Shown here: piece after piece, positions 27,047-37,891 of the stretch
How the letters are laid out: the number at the start of each line of letters is the position of its first letter
How positions within the stretch are numbered: the stretch's first letter is position 1
Source: Billgrantia montanilacus
Lineage (GTDB): Bacteria > Pseudomonadota > Gammaproteobacteria > Pseudomonadales > Halomonadaceae
Reading direction: 5' to 3'
Assembly: GCF_003336675.1 (NCBI RefSeq)
Contig: NZ_QPII01000005.1
Location: 10,776 to 74,775 of the forward strand
DNA: 64,000 nucleotides
Notes under the pieces: generated by a model
Told to the model about the DNA's origin: nothing
What the model saw: only the letters and a program-made list of their open reading frames with translations
Database searches by the model: none
Program-made: the position numbers and the translations under genes

Positions 27047-28357
27047 ATGAAGCTCACCCACGCCTTGCCGCTGACGGCGCTCGTCGCCGCCGTCTCAGCC
27101 GCAGCCCAGGCCCAGGAAATCACCGTCGCCACCGTCAACAACAACGACATGGTGATCATGCAGAGCCTGACCGATGAATTCGAGCAGGCCCATCCCGGCA
27201 TCAGCGTCAACTGGGTGGTGCTGGAAGAGAACGTGCTGCGACAGCGGACCACCACCGACATCGCCACCGGCGGCGGCCAGTTCGACGTGATGACCATCGG
27301 CACCTATGAAGTCCCCATCTGGGCCGAGCGCGATTGGCTGGTGGGCCTGAACGGACTGCCGGATGCGTATCAGGTCGACGACCTGCTGCGTCCGGTGCGC
27401 GATGGCCTGAGCCGTGACGGCGTGCTGCATGCGCTGCCGTTCTATGGCGAAAGCTCGATGCTCTACTATCGCCAGGACCTGTTCGATGAGCACGGCATCG
27501 AGATGCCCGAGCAGCCCAGCTGGGAAGAGGCGAGGGAGTGGGCGAGCGAGCTCCACGATCCCGATAACGGCCTCTACGGTATCTGCCTGCGTGGCAAGCC
27601 AGGCTGGGGCGAGAACATGGCCTTTGTCTCGACCCTGGTGAATACCTTTGGCGGGCGCTGGTTCGATGAGGACTGGAACCCGGAGATCGACTCGCCCGAA
27701 TGGCAGGCGGCCATCGAATTCTATGTCGACCTGCTCGGCAACTATGGCCCGCCAGGAGCCAGCTCCAACGGTTTCAACGAGAACCTGGCGCTCTTCTCCG
27801 GTGGGCGCTGCGCCATGTGGGTCGACGCCACCTCGGCGGCAGGGCGCCTGTTCGACCCGTCGGAGTCTGACGTGGCGGACGCGCTCGGCTTCTCCCAGGC
27901 GCCGATCGCCGAGACCCCCAAGGGCTCGCACTGGCTCTGGTCCTGGGCGCTGGCGATTCCGGCCACTTCCCAGCAGCAGGATGCCGCCCAGCAGTTCATT
28001 ACCTGGGCCACCTCCCGGGAGTACATCGAACTGGTCGGCGAGCGCCACGGCTGGACCAGCGTGCCCCCCGGTACGCGCACCTCGACCTACGAAGACGAGC
28101 GCTACATCGAGGCGGCGCCCTTTGCCAGCTTCGTCCTCGATGCGATGCAGAACGCCGATCCCACCGATTCGACGCTCAAGCCGAGCCCCTATATCGGCGT
28201 ACAGTTTGCCGGCATTCCCGAGTTCCAGGCCATCGGCACCCAGGTCGGACAGACCATCGCCGCAGCCTTGACCGGCCAGACCACCGTCGAACAAGCCCTG
28301 GTCTCGGCCCAGCGCAGCGCCGAGCGCGCCATGCGTCAGGCAGGTTACTACGACTGA
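27047..28357 (+). CDS. Polyol/sugar ABC transporter substrate-binding protein (SmoE-like)
   Basis: A 436-residue periplasmic binding protein of the family 1 solute-binding type. Signal peptide residues 1-22 (cleaved near AQAQE), then the bilobal domain starting ITVATVNNNDM; conserved GKPGWGENM and SGGRCAMWVDATSAAG are seen. The ATG at 27047 follows AAGGAG; a longer frame from 26930 covers the repeat leader and is not a likely protein. It captures a polyol such as sorbitol, mannitol or arabinitol, judged by the dehydrogenases downstream. Confidence 0.93.
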   Translation: MKLTHALPLTALVAAVSAAAQAQEITVATVNNNDMVIMQSLTDEFEQAHPGISVNWVVLEENVLRQRTTTDIATGGGQFDVMTIGTYEVPIWAERDWLVGLNGLPDAYQVDDLLRPVRDGLSRDGVLHALPFYGESSMLYYRQDLFDEHGIEMPEQPSWEEAREWASELHDPDNGLYGICLRGKPGWGENMAFVSTLVNTFGGRWFDEDWNPEIDSPEWQAAIEFYVDLLGNYGPPGASSNGFNENLALFSGGRCAMWVDATSAAGRLFDPSESDVADALGFSQAPIAETPKGSHWLWSWALAIPATSQQQDAAQQFITWATSREYIELVGERHGWTSVPPGTRTSTYEDERYIEAAPFASFVLDAMQNADPTDSTLKPSPYIGVQFAGIPEFQAIGTQVGQTIAAALTGQTTVEQALVSAQRSAERAMRQAGYYD

Positions 28358-28372
28358 CCGCCCTGGCGCGCC

Positions 28373-28397
28373 GCCGGCCGGGAAGACCCCGGCCGGC
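28373..28397 (+). other. Intercistronic GC-rich hairpin after the binding-protein gene
   Basis: A perfect 10-bp stem GCCGGCCGGG/CCCGGCCGGC with loop AAGAC, no T-run. This position and form are typical of hairpins that protect binding-protein mRNA or cut read-through into permease genes, giving excess binding protein. Confidence 0.7.
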
Positions 28398-28428
28398 TTC
28401 CCCCTCTACTTTCCAAGTGGTCGATACC

Positions 28429-29316
28429 ATGCGTACACGAGCTTCCGGGCGGACCGTTGGAGGTCTGCGCTCCCTGTCGCTGCAGGCGCCAGCCGTCACG
28501 CTGCTGCTGATCTGGATGCTGGTTCCGCTGGGCATGACCCTGTGGTTCTCCTTCCAGCGCTACAACCTGCTGATGCCGGGCATGGAGCGGTTTGCCGGCT
28601 GGGAAAACTACGAATACCTGCTGACGGACCCCGCGCTGTGGTCCTCCATGGCCACCACCCTGGTACTGGTGGGCTCGGTGCTGGCGATCTCGGTGATCGG
28701 TGGCACCCTGCTGGCGGTGCTCTACCAGCAGGACTTCTTCGGTCAAGGCGTGGCTCGGGTGCTGGCAATCTCGCCCTTTTTCATCATGCCCACCGTCAGT
28801 GCCCTGGTGTGGAAGAACATGATGATGCACCCGGTCAACGGCGTGCTGGCCTGGTTCTCGGGACTCTTCGGCCTGCCCGCGGTGGACTGGTTCTCCAACT
28901 ACCCTCTGCTGTCGATCATCATTATCGTCGCCTGGCAGTGGCTGCCGTTTGCCCTGTTGATCCTGCTCACCGCGATGCAGTCCCTGGACGACGACCAGGT
29001 CGAGGCGGCGCGCATGGACGGCGCCGGGCCCCTGGCGGTGTTCTTCTTCATCACCCTGCCGCACCTCAAGCGGGCGATCAGCGTCGTGATCATGATCCAG
29101 ATGATCTTCCTGCTGACGATCTTTGCCGAGATCTACGTCACGACCTCGGGCGGCCCCGGGCTTGCGACAACCAACCTCGCCTACCTCATCTATATCCGCG
29201 CGCTGCTGGAGTTCGACGTCGGGGGTGCCTCTGCGGGTGGGGTGATCGCGATCATCCTGGCCAATATCGTGGCCATCTTCCTGATCCGCATGGTGGCGAG
29301 GAATCTCGATGACTAG
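28429..29316 (+). CDS. Polyol/sugar ABC transporter permease (SmoF-like)
   Basis: A 295-residue inner-membrane subunit with six predicted helices and the EAA loop EAARMDGAGPLAVFFFITLPHLK-like (about residues 190-210), which contacts the ATPase. ATG at 28429 is used; a GTG 12 bp upstream is possible. It follows the binding-protein gene after the hairpin and overlaps the next permease. Confidence 0.92.
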   Translation: MRTRASGRTVGGLRSLSLQAPAVTLLLIWMLVPLGMTLWFSFQRYNLLMPGMERFAGWENYEYLLTDPALWSSMATTLVLVGSVLAISVIGGTLLAVLYQQDFFGQGVARVLAISPFFIMPTVSALVWKNMMMHPVNGVLAWFSGLFGLPAVDWFSNYPLLSIIIIVAWQWLPFALLILLTAMQSLDDDQVEAARMDGAGPLAVFFFITLPHLKRAISVVIMIQMIFLLTIFAEIYVTTSGGPGLATTNLAYLIYIRALLEFDVGGASAGGVIAIILANIVAIFLIRMVARNLDD

Positions 29317-30151
29317 CCCGAAGGAATCTTCCATGAACCATTCCCAGTACCGGCGATTCGGGTTGGCCATCCTGGCCTGGGGCATCACACTGGTGATCTT
29401 CTTCCCGATCTTCTGGATGGTGCTGACCGGCTTCAAGACCGAGGCCCAGGCCATCGCCGACCCGACCCTGTTCTTCACTCCGACGCTGGACAGTTACGCG
29501 GCGGTGCAGGGGCGCGCCGACTACCTGAAGTTCGCCTGGAACAGCGTCTATGTTTCGTTCGGCTCGACGCTCCTGGCGCTGTTGATCGGCATCCCCGCGG
29601 CCTACTCGATGGCCTTCCTGCCGACCAAGCGCACCAAGGGCACCCTGCTGTGGATGCTCTCCACCAAGATGCTGCCGCCGGTGGGCGTACTGGTGCCGAT
29701 CTACCTGATCTTCCGCGACCTGGGCATGCTCGATACGCGCATCGGCCTCACCCTCATCTACACCCTGATGAACCTGCCGATCGTGATCTGGATGCTCTAC
29801 ACCTTCTTCAAGGACCTGCCCAAGGACATCCTCGAAGCAGGGCGCATGGACGGTGCCAGCACCCTGCAGGAGGTCCTTTACCTGCTGATTCCGCTGACGC
29901 TTCCCGGCATCGCCTCCACCGGCCTGCTGTCGGTGATCCTGAGCTGGAACGAGGCGTTCTGGAGTCTCAACCTGACCTCTTCCCGTGCGGCACCGCTGAC
30001 GGCCTACATCGCCTCCTTCTCCAGTCCCGAAGGCCTGTTCTGGGCCAAGCTCTCGGCGGCTTCGACCATGGCGGTCGCGCCGATCCTGATCTTCGGCTGG
30101 CTCACCCAGAAACAGATGGTTCGCGGCCTGACCTTCGGCGCGGTCAAGTAA
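29309..30151 (+). CDS. Polyol/sugar ABC transporter permease (SmoG-like)
   Basis: A 280-residue permease with six helices (first about residues 18-40) and the EAA loop EAGRMDGASTLQEVLYLLIPL-type sequence. The ATG at 29309 overlaps the end of the preceding gene; an ATG at 29333 with GAAGGA upstream gives a shorter 272-residue product and may be the real start. It pairs with the first permease. Confidence 0.92.
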   Translation: MTSPKESSMNHSQYRRFGLAILAWGITLVIFFPIFWMVLTGFKTEAQAIADPTLFFTPTLDSYAAVQGRADYLKFAWNSVYVSFGSTLLALLIGIPAAYSMAFLPTKRTKGTLLWMLSTKMLPPVGVLVPIYLIFRDLGMLDTRIGLTLIYTLMNLPIVIWMLYTFFKDLPKDILEAGRMDGASTLQEVLYLLIPLTLPGIASTGLLSVILSWNEAFWSLNLTSSRAAPLTAYIASFSSPEGLFWAKLSAASTMAVAPILIFGWLTQKQMVRGLTFGAVK

Positions 30152-30163
30152 CAGGACATTCTC

Positions 30164-31306
<1,143 letters not shown>

Positions 31307-31319
31307 AGGAGCACGAGGC

Positions 31320-32003
31320 ATGCAGACCCTGATCTTTGACTGCGACGGCGTGCTCGTCGATAGCGAAGCATTGGCCGAAGAGACCCTGGCCGAGCGGCTT
31401 GGCAGCTGGCTGCCCGACCTCGACCTGGAGCGGCTGCTCAGCCAGGCACTGGGCATGACCACGGCCGACATCCTCGATCACCTGGAGCGACTCAGCCGTC
31501 ACTCACTGCCGACGGATGCGGCCGAGCACATCGACTCGGCGATCGAAGCCCGGCTCGGCGCCGAACTCTGCGCTATCGCTGGCGCGGCAGAGGCGATCAG
31601 AGCGATCGCCTTGCCCAAGGCGGTCGTCTCCAACAGCCGCCGCAGCCGGGTGGTGGCATCGCTGGCCACCACGGGGCTCGACACGGTATTGGGCCTGGCG
31701 CCGATCTTCACCGCCGAGCAGGTCGAACGCCCCAAGCCCGATCCGGCCATCTACCGCCTTGCAGCCCATGAGTTGGGTCTCACGCCCCGTGAGTGCCTGG
31801 TGGTCGAGGACAGCGTGGCCGGGGTCAGCGCCGCCCATGCCGCTGGCATGACCGTGATCGGCTTCACCGGAGCCAGCCATCTGGATGCGGGGCAGGGGGC
31901 GAGGCTGCTTCAGGCGGGTGCCTGGCAGGTGATCGATCGCTTCAGCGAACTCGAGGGATGGGTGAACGACTGGCAGCGAGCTGCCGACTCCATACAGCCA
32001 TGA
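31320..32003 (+). CDS. HAD-superfamily hydrolase (beta-phosphoglucomutase-like phosphatase)
   Basis: A 227-residue enzyme with motif I DCDGVLVDSE at residues 7-16, motif II Ser in AVVSNS, and motif III/IV around KPDPAIYRLAAHELGLTP and VVEDSVAGVSAA. It probably dephosphorylates a sugar phosphate. The ATG at 31320 follows AAGGAGCACGAGGC. Such HAD genes recur in Smo-type polyol operons, where they may prevent accumulation of toxic phosphorylated intermediates; that role is inferred. Confidence 0.9.
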   Translation: MQTLIFDCDGVLVDSEALAEETLAERLGSWLPDLDLERLLSQALGMTTADILDHLERLSRHSLPTDAAEHIDSAIEARLGAELCAIAGAAEAIRAIALPKAVVSNSRRSRVVASLATTGLDTVLGLAPIFTAEQVERPKPDPAIYRLAAHELGLTPRECLVVEDSVAGVSAAHAAGMTVIGFTGASHLDAGQGARLLQAGAWQVIDRFSELEGWVNDWQRAADSIQP

Positions 32004-32016
32004 CGAGACACAAGAC

Positions 32017-32802
32017 ATGAGACTCAACGACAAGACCGCGGTAGTCACCGGCGGCGCGCGCGGGATCGGCCTGGCCATCGCCCGGCGCTATCTCGACGAG
32101 GGGGCGGCGGTGGTCATTGCCGATATCGACCGGCTCGCCATCGACGAGGCAGTGGCTGGCCTCGCGCAGCACGCAGAGGTCTCCCGGGTGCTGGGGGTTC
32201 GCCTGGATGTCTGCGACAAGGGTTCCATCGATGCCATGGTCGAAGCGGTGAGCGAGCGCTTCGGCGGCATCGACATCCTGGTGAACAATGCCGCCGTCTT
32301 CGACATGGCGCCGGTGCTCGAGGTGACTGAGGCGAGCTACCACCGGCAGTTCGACGTCAACGTCAAAGGGCTCTTCTTCACGCTGCAGGCGGTGGCGCAG
32401 GCCATGATCGCGCGGGGGCGGGGCGGCAAGATCATCAACATGGCCTCCCAGGCCGGCCGCCGCGGAGAGCCCCTGGTCAGCATGTACTGCGCCACCAAGG
32501 CGGCGACCATCAGCCTGACCCAGTCCTGCGGGCTGGCGTTGATCGCACATGGCATCAACGTCAACGGGATCGCCCCCGGCGTGGTCGACACGCCGATGTG
32601 GGACGAGGTCGATGCGCTCTTCGCCCGCTATGAGAACCGTCCTATCGGCGAGAAGAAGCGCCTGGTCGGCGAGGCGGTGCCCTACGGGCGCATGGGACGC
32701 CCGGAAGACCACGCCGGCGCGGCGGTCTTTCTTGCCTCGGATGACAGCGACTACGTGGTGGCCCAGACACTGAACGTCGATGGCGGCAACTGGATGAGCT
32801 GA
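32017..32802 (+). CDS. Short-chain polyol dehydrogenase (sorbitol dehydrogenase, SmoS-like)
   Basis: A 261-residue NAD-dependent SDR. TGGARGIG cofactor motif (residues 11-18), NNAA (about 88-91), catalytic Ser in MASQAG, and YCATK with the catalytic Tyr and Lys. The C-terminus ends in NVDGGNWMS, as in sorbitol (L-iditol-2) dehydrogenases of the SmoS type; similarity along the whole length is high by eye. It oxidises sorbitol to fructose, possibly also galactitol. It lies 13 bp after the HAD gene. Confidence 0.93.
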   Translation: MRLNDKTAVVTGGARGIGLAIARRYLDEGAAVVIADIDRLAIDEAVAGLAQHAEVSRVLGVRLDVCDKGSIDAMVEAVSERFGGIDILVNNAAVFDMAPVLEVTEASYHRQFDVNVKGLFFTLQAVAQAMIARGRGGKIINMASQAGRRGEPLVSMYCATKAATISLTQSCGLALIAHGINVNGIAPGVVDTPMWDEVDALFARYENRPIGEKKRLVGEAVPYGRMGRPEDHAGAAVFLASDDSDYVVAQTLNVDGGNWMS

Positions 32803-32893
32803 ACCGCGCAGGCTGACGAGAAGCGTCAGGCTTGCGCCCAGCGTCGGGCAGGCGATGATGACGGCTCGTCAGCCCGACTGTGAGGACATTGTC

Positions 32894-33517
32894 ATGTATC
32901 CCGAGCTTCAGGATATCGCCCGCCAGATCATCGAGGCCGCCGCCGGTCGGCGGCGGTACATCGTCGCCCTCGCCGGCCCCCCCGGCAGTGGCAAGTCGTA
33001 TCGCTCCGAGCTGCTGTGCGATGCCATTGCAGCGCTGCGGCCCGGCGATGCCGTGGTGGTGCCGATGGATGGCTACCATTTCGACAACGCGGTGCTCGAG
33101 CCGTCCGGCGAGCTGCCGGTCAAGGGTGCGCCGCACACCTTCGACGCCGACGGCCTGCGGGTGGATCTCGAGCGCATCCGGCGCGGCGACCGGGACGTGG
33201 CCGTGCCGGTATTCGATCGCCCGCTGGACCTGGCCCGGGCCGGCGGGCGGCTGATTTCCCGGGACCACTCCATCGTGCTGGTCGAGGGCAACTATCTACT
33301 GCTCGATGAAGCGCCCTGGCGCGAGCTCCACGGACTCTTCGACCTGACGATCCTGCTCGATGTCGACGACGAGGTGCTCGAACAACGCCTCTTCGAACGC
33401 TGGCTGGACATGGGCCAGGAGCCAGCCAGTGCCCTGGACAAGGCCCGCCACAAGGACATGCTCAACGCGCGACTGGTGAAGTCGCGCTCCATTTCGCCCG
33501 ACCTGGTGTGGCGATGA
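32894..33517 (+). CDS. P-loop nucleoside/sugar kinase-like protein (FrcK-like)
   Basis: A 207-residue protein of the uridine kinase/PRK-like fold. Walker A GPPGSGKS (about residues 27-34), DGYHFDN, APHTFDADGL and a lid region (RHKDMLNA). Relatives are found beside fructose or polyol ABC systems and are thought to phosphorylate a sugar or nucleoside. ATG at 32894 with GAGGA upstream. The substrate is not certain. Confidence 0.85.
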   Translation: MYPELQDIARQIIEAAAGRRRYIVALAGPPGSGKSYRSELLCDAIAALRPGDAVVVPMDGYHFDNAVLEPSGELPVKGAPHTFDADGLRVDLERIRRGDRDVAVPVFDRPLDLARAGGRLISRDHSIVLVEGNYLLLDEAPWRELHGLFDLTILLDVDDEVLEQRLFERWLDMGQEPASALDKARHKDMLNARLVKSRSISPDLVWR

Positions 33518-33566
33518 CCACGCCGAGGTCAGTCAACGCCGAGTAATGCTTGGCCGGGGAGACTTC

Positions 33567-35054
33567 ATGACCGTTCTCGACAACCAGCACCTTACCGAAC
33601 TCAATGCCGAGGTGGCGTCGCCACGCTACCCGAGGCAGGCGATCACGCCGGGCATCGTCCATATTGGCGTGGGTGGCTTTCACCGCGCTCATCAGGCCAT
33701 GTATGTGGACGACCTGATGAACTGCGGCGAGGCGTTGGACTGGGGTATCGTCGGGGTCGGTGTGATGCCGGGCGATAGGCGCATGCAGCAGGTGCTGGCC
33801 GCTCAGGACCACCTCTATACGCTGATGGTCAAGCACCCCGATGGTCACCTCGAGCCCCGCGTGATCGGCAGCATGATCGATTATCTGTTCGCCCCGGACG
33901 ACCCCGAGGCGGTGATCGAACGAATGGCCGATCCCGCTATTCGCATCGTATCTTTGACCGTCACGGAGGGCGGCTACAATTTCCACCCGGTGAGCGGCGA
34001 GTTCGACCTCGACAACCCACAGGTGCGTGCTGACCTCGCCGAACCGAGCTGTCCGAGCACGACCTTTGGCCTGGTGGTGGAGGCGCTGGTGCGGCGCCGT
34101 GCCCGAGGCATTGCCCCGTTCACGGTGATGTCCTGCGACAATATCCAGGGCAATGGCGAGGTGGCTGGGCGGATGTTCAGCGCCTATGCTCGAGCCCGCG
34201 ACGCTGAACTGGGCGAGTGGCTGGCCGCCGAGGTGGCGTTTCCCAACTCGATGGTCGACCGCATCACCCCCGTGACCACCCCATCCGACATCGACGAATT
34301 GGCTGTGCGCTTCGGTGTCGAGGACGCCTGGCCGGTGGTCTGCGAGCCCTTCACCCAGTGGGTGCTGGAGGACCGCTTCGTGGCGGGTCGGCCTCCCTTC
34401 GAGGCGGTCGGTGTGCAGCTGGTAGAGGACGTAGAACCCTACGAGCTGATGAAGCTGCGCCTGCTCAATGCCAGCCATCAGGCGCTCTGCTATTTCGGCT
34501 ACCTGGCCGGCTACCGCTACGCCCATGAGGTGTGCCGGGACCCGCTGTTCGTCGACTTCCTGCTCGCGTACATGCGCCACGAAGGCTCGCCGACGCTGCC
34601 GCCGGTGCCCGGGGTGGACCTCGAGCAGTACCGAACGACCCTGATCGAGCGATTCGCCAACCCCCAGATCAAGGACACCCTGGCGCGGCTGTGCGCCGAG
34701 AGTTCGGACCGTATCCCCAAGTGGCTGCTGCCGGTGATCCGCGAGCAGCTCGCCAGGGGCGGGGAGATCCATCGAGCGGTGGCGGTGGTGGCAAGCTGGG
34801 CGCGCTATGCCGAGGGTGTCGACGAGCAGGGCGCGCCCATTGCGGTCGTCGATCGCCTGAAGGGTGAGCTGATGCGGATCACCGCCGGCTACCGCGAGCA
34901 TCCGGCGGCCTTCATCGAGAACCGCGAGCTGTTCGGCCACCTGGCCGAGGAGCCGCGTTTCCGCGAGGCCTACCTGGCCACGCTGGCATCGCTGCACGAA
35001 CGCGGCGCACGCGCTACCCTCGAATCACTGGTTCAGTCGAAAGGGACGACATGA
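33567..35054 (+). CDS. Long-chain polyol dehydrogenase (mannitol/arabinitol dehydrogenase family)
   Basis: A 495-residue NAD-dependent enzyme of the PSLDR family. N-terminal Rossmann region IVHIGVGGFHRAHQA, SCDNIQGNG, and the catalytic KLRLLNASH (Lys...Asn..His) at about residues 294-302. It oxidises mannitol to fructose or D-arabinitol to D-xylulose. The xylulokinase gene that overlaps its stop by ATGA favours a D-arabinitol or broad polyol role. ATG at 33567 follows GGGGAG. Confidence 0.93.
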   Translation: MTVLDNQHLTELNAEVASPRYPRQAITPGIVHIGVGGFHRAHQAMYVDDLMNCGEALDWGIVGVGVMPGDRRMQQVLAAQDHLYTLMVKHPDGHLEPRVIGSMIDYLFAPDDPEAVIERMADPAIRIVSLTVTEGGYNFHPVSGEFDLDNPQVRADLAEPSCPSTTFGLVVEALVRRRARGIAPFTVMSCDNIQGNGEVAGRMFSAYARARDAELGEWLAAEVAFPNSMVDRITPVTTPSDIDELAVRFGVEDAWPVVCEPFTQWVLEDRFVAGRPPFEAVGVQLVEDVEPYELMKLRLLNASHQALCYFGYLAGYRYAHEVCRDPLFVDFLLAYMRHEGSPTLPPVPGVDLEQYRTTLIERFANPQIKDTLARLCAESSDRIPKWLLPVIREQLARGGEIHRAVAVVASWARYAEGVDEQGAPIAVVDRLKGELMRITAGYREHPAAFIENRELFGHLAEEPRFREAYLATLASLHERGARATLESLVQSKGTT

Positions 35055-36550
35055 TGTATATCGGGGTGGACTGCGGCACCCAGAGCACCAAGGTCGTGGT
35101 GCTGGATGCCGAACGGGGCAGGCTGCTGGCGGAGGCGAGCCGGCCACATCATCTCTGCGAGGGCGATGACGGTCGTCGTGAACAAGATCCGGAGGACTGG
35201 ATTGAAGCGCTGCGGGGCGCCTTTCACGAAGCGGTGGCCCGGGCGGGGATTGACCCCCGGGCAATTCGCGGTATCGGTGTCTCCGGCCAGCAGCACGGTA
35301 TGGTGGCGCTGGACGAGCACGATGATCCGGTTCATCCCGCCAAGCTGTGGTGCGACACTGCGACCGCAGCACACAATGCCGCCCTGATCGAGCGGCTGGG
35401 CGGCGAGGCCGGCTGCCTCGACGAGCTCGGCCTGGTGCTGCAGACCGGCTACACGGCCTCCAAGCTGGCCTGGCTGCGCGAGCACCAGCCTGCGGCGTAT
35501 AGGCGTATCGAGAGCCTGCTGCTGCCCCACGACTACCTCAATTTCTGGCTCACCGGCGAGCGGGTCACCGAGGCCGGCGACGCCTCGGGCACCGGCTATT
35601 TCGATACCCGGCGGCGAAGCTGGAATCGCGATGTCTTTGCCATCATTGCCCCGGAGCTCGACCCCGACCGGGTACTGCCGCGGCTGATCGATTCCAGTGA
35701 AAAAGCCGGTGTGGTTCGCCCTGATGTGGCGCGCGAACTGGGGCTCGGCCAAGGCGTCCTGGTTTCCAGCGGTGGTGGCGACAACATGATGGGGGCGATC
35801 GGTACCGGCAATATCCGGCCCGGCCTTGTCACACTGAGCCTGGGTACTTCGGGAACCGTCTGTGCCTATTCGCGGGAGCCGTTGACCAGCGGCGACCCGC
35901 TGGTGGCGAACTTCTGTTCCAGCAACGGGGGCTGGCTGCCGCTGGTGTGCACCATGAACGTGACTTCCGCCACTACCCGGATGCGCGAGCTCTTCGGGCT
36001 GGACCTGGCGGCGTTCGGTGACTGTATCGAGCGGGCTCCGATCGGGGCCGGCGGGGTGACGGTGCTGCCGTTCTTCAACGGTGAGCGAGTGCCCATGCTG
36101 CCCGAGGCCTCGGCCAGCTTCCTCGGCATGACCAGCCTCAATACCCGTCGCGAGAATCTCTGCCGTGCCGTCATGGAGGGGGCAACCCTGGGGTTGCGCT
36201 ATGGGCTCGAGCGGATGGGGGCGATCGCCGACGGGGCCAGCCAGATCCGCCTGATCGGCGGCGGTGCCAGGAGCGATGCCTGGCGCCGGATGGTCGCCGA
36301 TGCGACCGGCACCCAGGTGGTCTGCCCTCAGATTACCGAGGCGGCGGCGCTGGGTGCGGCGCTGCAGGCGCTGTGGTGCCACCGGCTGGCCGAAGGCGAG
36401 GCCGCCAGCCTGGAAGCGATCTGCTCCAGGCTGGTCAGCCTCGACGAGCGCTCGCTGGCCGACCCGGATCCCGAACGTGTCGATGCCTATGACGACGTGT
36501 ACCGACGCTACCGTCGGGCGCTGGCCGACCGTCACGGCATCCAGGCCTGA
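35051..36550 (+). CDS. xylB: Xylulokinase
   Basis: A 499-residue FGGY-family kinase. N-terminal GVDCGTQSTK phosphate-binding loop, SGQQHGMV, and the C-terminal IGGGARSDAWRR adenosine motif, at the family's normal length. It phosphorylates D-xylulose to xylulose 5-phosphate in the cytosol. The start overlaps the dehydrogenase stop, and a second in-frame ATG follows directly. Together they convert an imported pentitol into a pentose phosphate intermediate. Confidence 0.94.
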   Translation: MMYIGVDCGTQSTKVVVLDAERGRLLAEASRPHHLCEGDDGRREQDPEDWIEALRGAFHEAVARAGIDPRAIRGIGVSGQQHGMVALDEHDDPVHPAKLWCDTATAAHNAALIERLGGEAGCLDELGLVLQTGYTASKLAWLREHQPAAYRRIESLLLPHDYLNFWLTGERVTEAGDASGTGYFDTRRRSWNRDVFAIIAPELDPDRVLPRLIDSSEKAGVVRPDVARELGLGQGVLVSSGGGDNMMGAIGTGNIRPGLVTLSLGTSGTVCAYSREPLTSGDPLVANFCSSNGGWLPLVCTMNVTSATTRMRELFGLDLAAFGDCIERAPIGAGGVTVLPFFNGERVPMLPEASASFLGMTSLNTRRENLCRAVMEGATLGLRYGLERMGAIADGASQIRLIGGGARSDAWRRMVADATGTQVVCPQITEAAALGAALQALWCHRLAEGEAASLEAICSRLVSLDERSLADPDPERVDAYDDVYRRYRRALADRHGIQA

Positions 36551-36589
36551 GCCTCGTTCGTTCGCATGACAACCCAACAGGAGCAAACC

Positions 36590-37543
36590 ATGACGTCTCG
36601 GCTCGACAATCTCAAGCGCCACTCACTGGTGGTGGCCGATACCGGCGATCTGGAGGCAATCCGGCGCTATCGGCCACAGGATGCCACCACCAACCCTTCG
36701 CTGTTGCTGAAGGCCTTCGAGCTGCCCGGCTACCAGGACCTGATCGACGCCGAGCTGGCGGCGGTCAAGGCGGAGGGCGTGGATCACGACACGCGCCTGG
36801 CCCACGCCGTGGATCGGCTGGCGGTGGCGATTGGCAGCGAGATCAGCCGGCTGGTGCCGGGTCGCGTCTCTACCGAGGTGGCAGCGCGGCTCTCCTTCGA
36901 CACCCAGGCCAGCATCCGCAAGGCGCATGAGCTGGTGGAACTCTATGATCGCCACGGCGTAGGGCCGGAGCGGGTGCTGATCAAGCTGGCCTCCACCTGG
37001 GAGGGCATCCGCGCCGCCGAGGCGCTGGAGCGAAAGGGCATCCAGTGCAACCTGACGCTGCTGTTCAGCGACGCCCAGGCCCAGGCCTGCTTCGATGCCG
37101 GCGTGTTTCTGGTCTCGCCCTTCGTCGGCCGCGTCACCGACTGGTACAAGAAAGAGACCGGGCAGGACTATGCGCCCGACGAGGATCCTGGCGTGCAGTT
37201 CGTGCGCGGTGTCTGCGAACGTGCCGGCAGCGGTGGGTTCGACACCGTGGTGATGGGCGCAAGCTTCCGCAGCGTCGGCCAGGTGCTGGCGCTGGCCGGC
37301 TGCCCACGCTTGACCATCTCGCCGGCGCTGCTGGAGGAGCTGGCCGCGAGCGAAGGCGAGGTTCCGCGCCGGCTGGAGTTGGCTCGTGCACAGGGCGAAG
37401 CCCCCGGGCGGATCAGCGAAGCCGAGTTCCGCTGGGGACACAATCAGGACGCCATGGCCAATGACAAGCTGGCCGAGGGCATCCGGCGCTTCGCCGAGGA
37501 CCAGGCAGTTCTGGAGAAACGAATTCACGAGCGATTGGCATAG
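36590..37543 (+). CDS. tal: Transaldolase
   Basis: A 317-residue enzyme of the TalA/TalB class. The N-terminal [12 protein letters not shown] and the Schiff-base Lys in [12 protein letters not shown] are present, as is NLTLLFS. It exchanges dihydroxyacetone units between sugar phosphates in the non-oxidative pentose phosphate pathway. CAGGAG precedes the ATG at 36590. As last gene of the polyol cluster it drains xylulose 5-phosphate-derived carbon. Confidence 0.95.
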   Translation: MTSRLDNLKRHSLVVADTGDLEAIRRYRPQDATTNPSLLLKAFELPGYQDLIDAELAAVKAEGVDHDTRLAHAVDRLAVAIGSEISRLVPGRVSTEVAARLSFDTQASIRKAHELVELYDRHGVGPERVLIKLASTWEGIRAAEALERKGIQCNLTLLFSDAQAQACFDAGVFLVSPFVGRVTDWYKKETGQDYAPDEDPGVQFVRGVCERAGSGGFDTVVMGASFRSVGQVLALAGCPRLTISPALLEELAASEGEVPRRLELARAQGEAPGRISEAEFRWGHNQDAMANDKLAEGIRRFAEDQAVLEKRIHERLA

Positions 37544-37579
37544 CGCGAGACGCACCTGCGTTCGACCAGCCGGCCACGC

Positions 37580-37891
37580 TCAGAAGCTCGCCAGCTGCCA
37601 CACATCGAAGGCGGGTTCCTCATAGGGGTGAGCGGCTCTCAGGGCCGCCACCGCTTCCTCTATGAGATCGTCCTCGCAGACCAGCTCCACCTTGAGCTCC
37701 TCCACCCGCTCCAGGTCGCCGACCTGACCGATATGCGGGCTGGCACCGTCCAATGGGCGGAACTGCCCCGTACCCGGCGTCTGGAAGCAGCAGGCCTCGT
37801 AGTCGCCTATTCTCCCCGCGCCGGTCACGAAAACGGCTTCCTTGACGGCCTCAGCGTCCTCGACGGGGACGTAGAACGCTAACTTGTACAT
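37580..37891 (-). CDS. NIF3-related small protein (YqfO C-terminal-like domain)
   Basis: A 103-residue soluble protein starting MYKLAFYVPVEDAEAV and ending HPYEEPAFDVWQLASF. This is the CutA-like ferredoxin-fold domain inserted in or standing apart from NIF3/YqfO proteins (PYEEPAFDV is typical). No enzyme function is known. The leader upstream of its ATG is a purine-rich run (GGAAAAGAGAGGAGATC) containing a strong ribosome site. It faces the transaldolase gene convergently. Confidence 0.85.
   Translation of the reverse strand: MYKLAFYVPVEDAEAVKEAVFVTGAGRIGDYEACCFQTPGTGQFRPLDGASPHIGQVGDLERVEELKVELVCEDDLIEEAVAALRAAHPYEEPAFDVWQLASF

Noticed and set aside
27095..28294. 399-codon minus-strand frame across the binding-protein gene
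   Set aside because: Shadow frame; the plus strand has a signal peptide, ribosome site and family motifs.
33462..34997. 511-codon minus-strand frame across the polyol dehydrogenase gene
   Set aside because: Shadow of a clear dehydrogenase; composition typical of high-GC antisense frames.
35033..36622. Long minus-strand open frame across the xylulokinase gene
   Set aside because: It is a codon-shadow frame of a well-supported FGGY kinase, rich in Gln/His/Arg/Gly, without recognisable domains.
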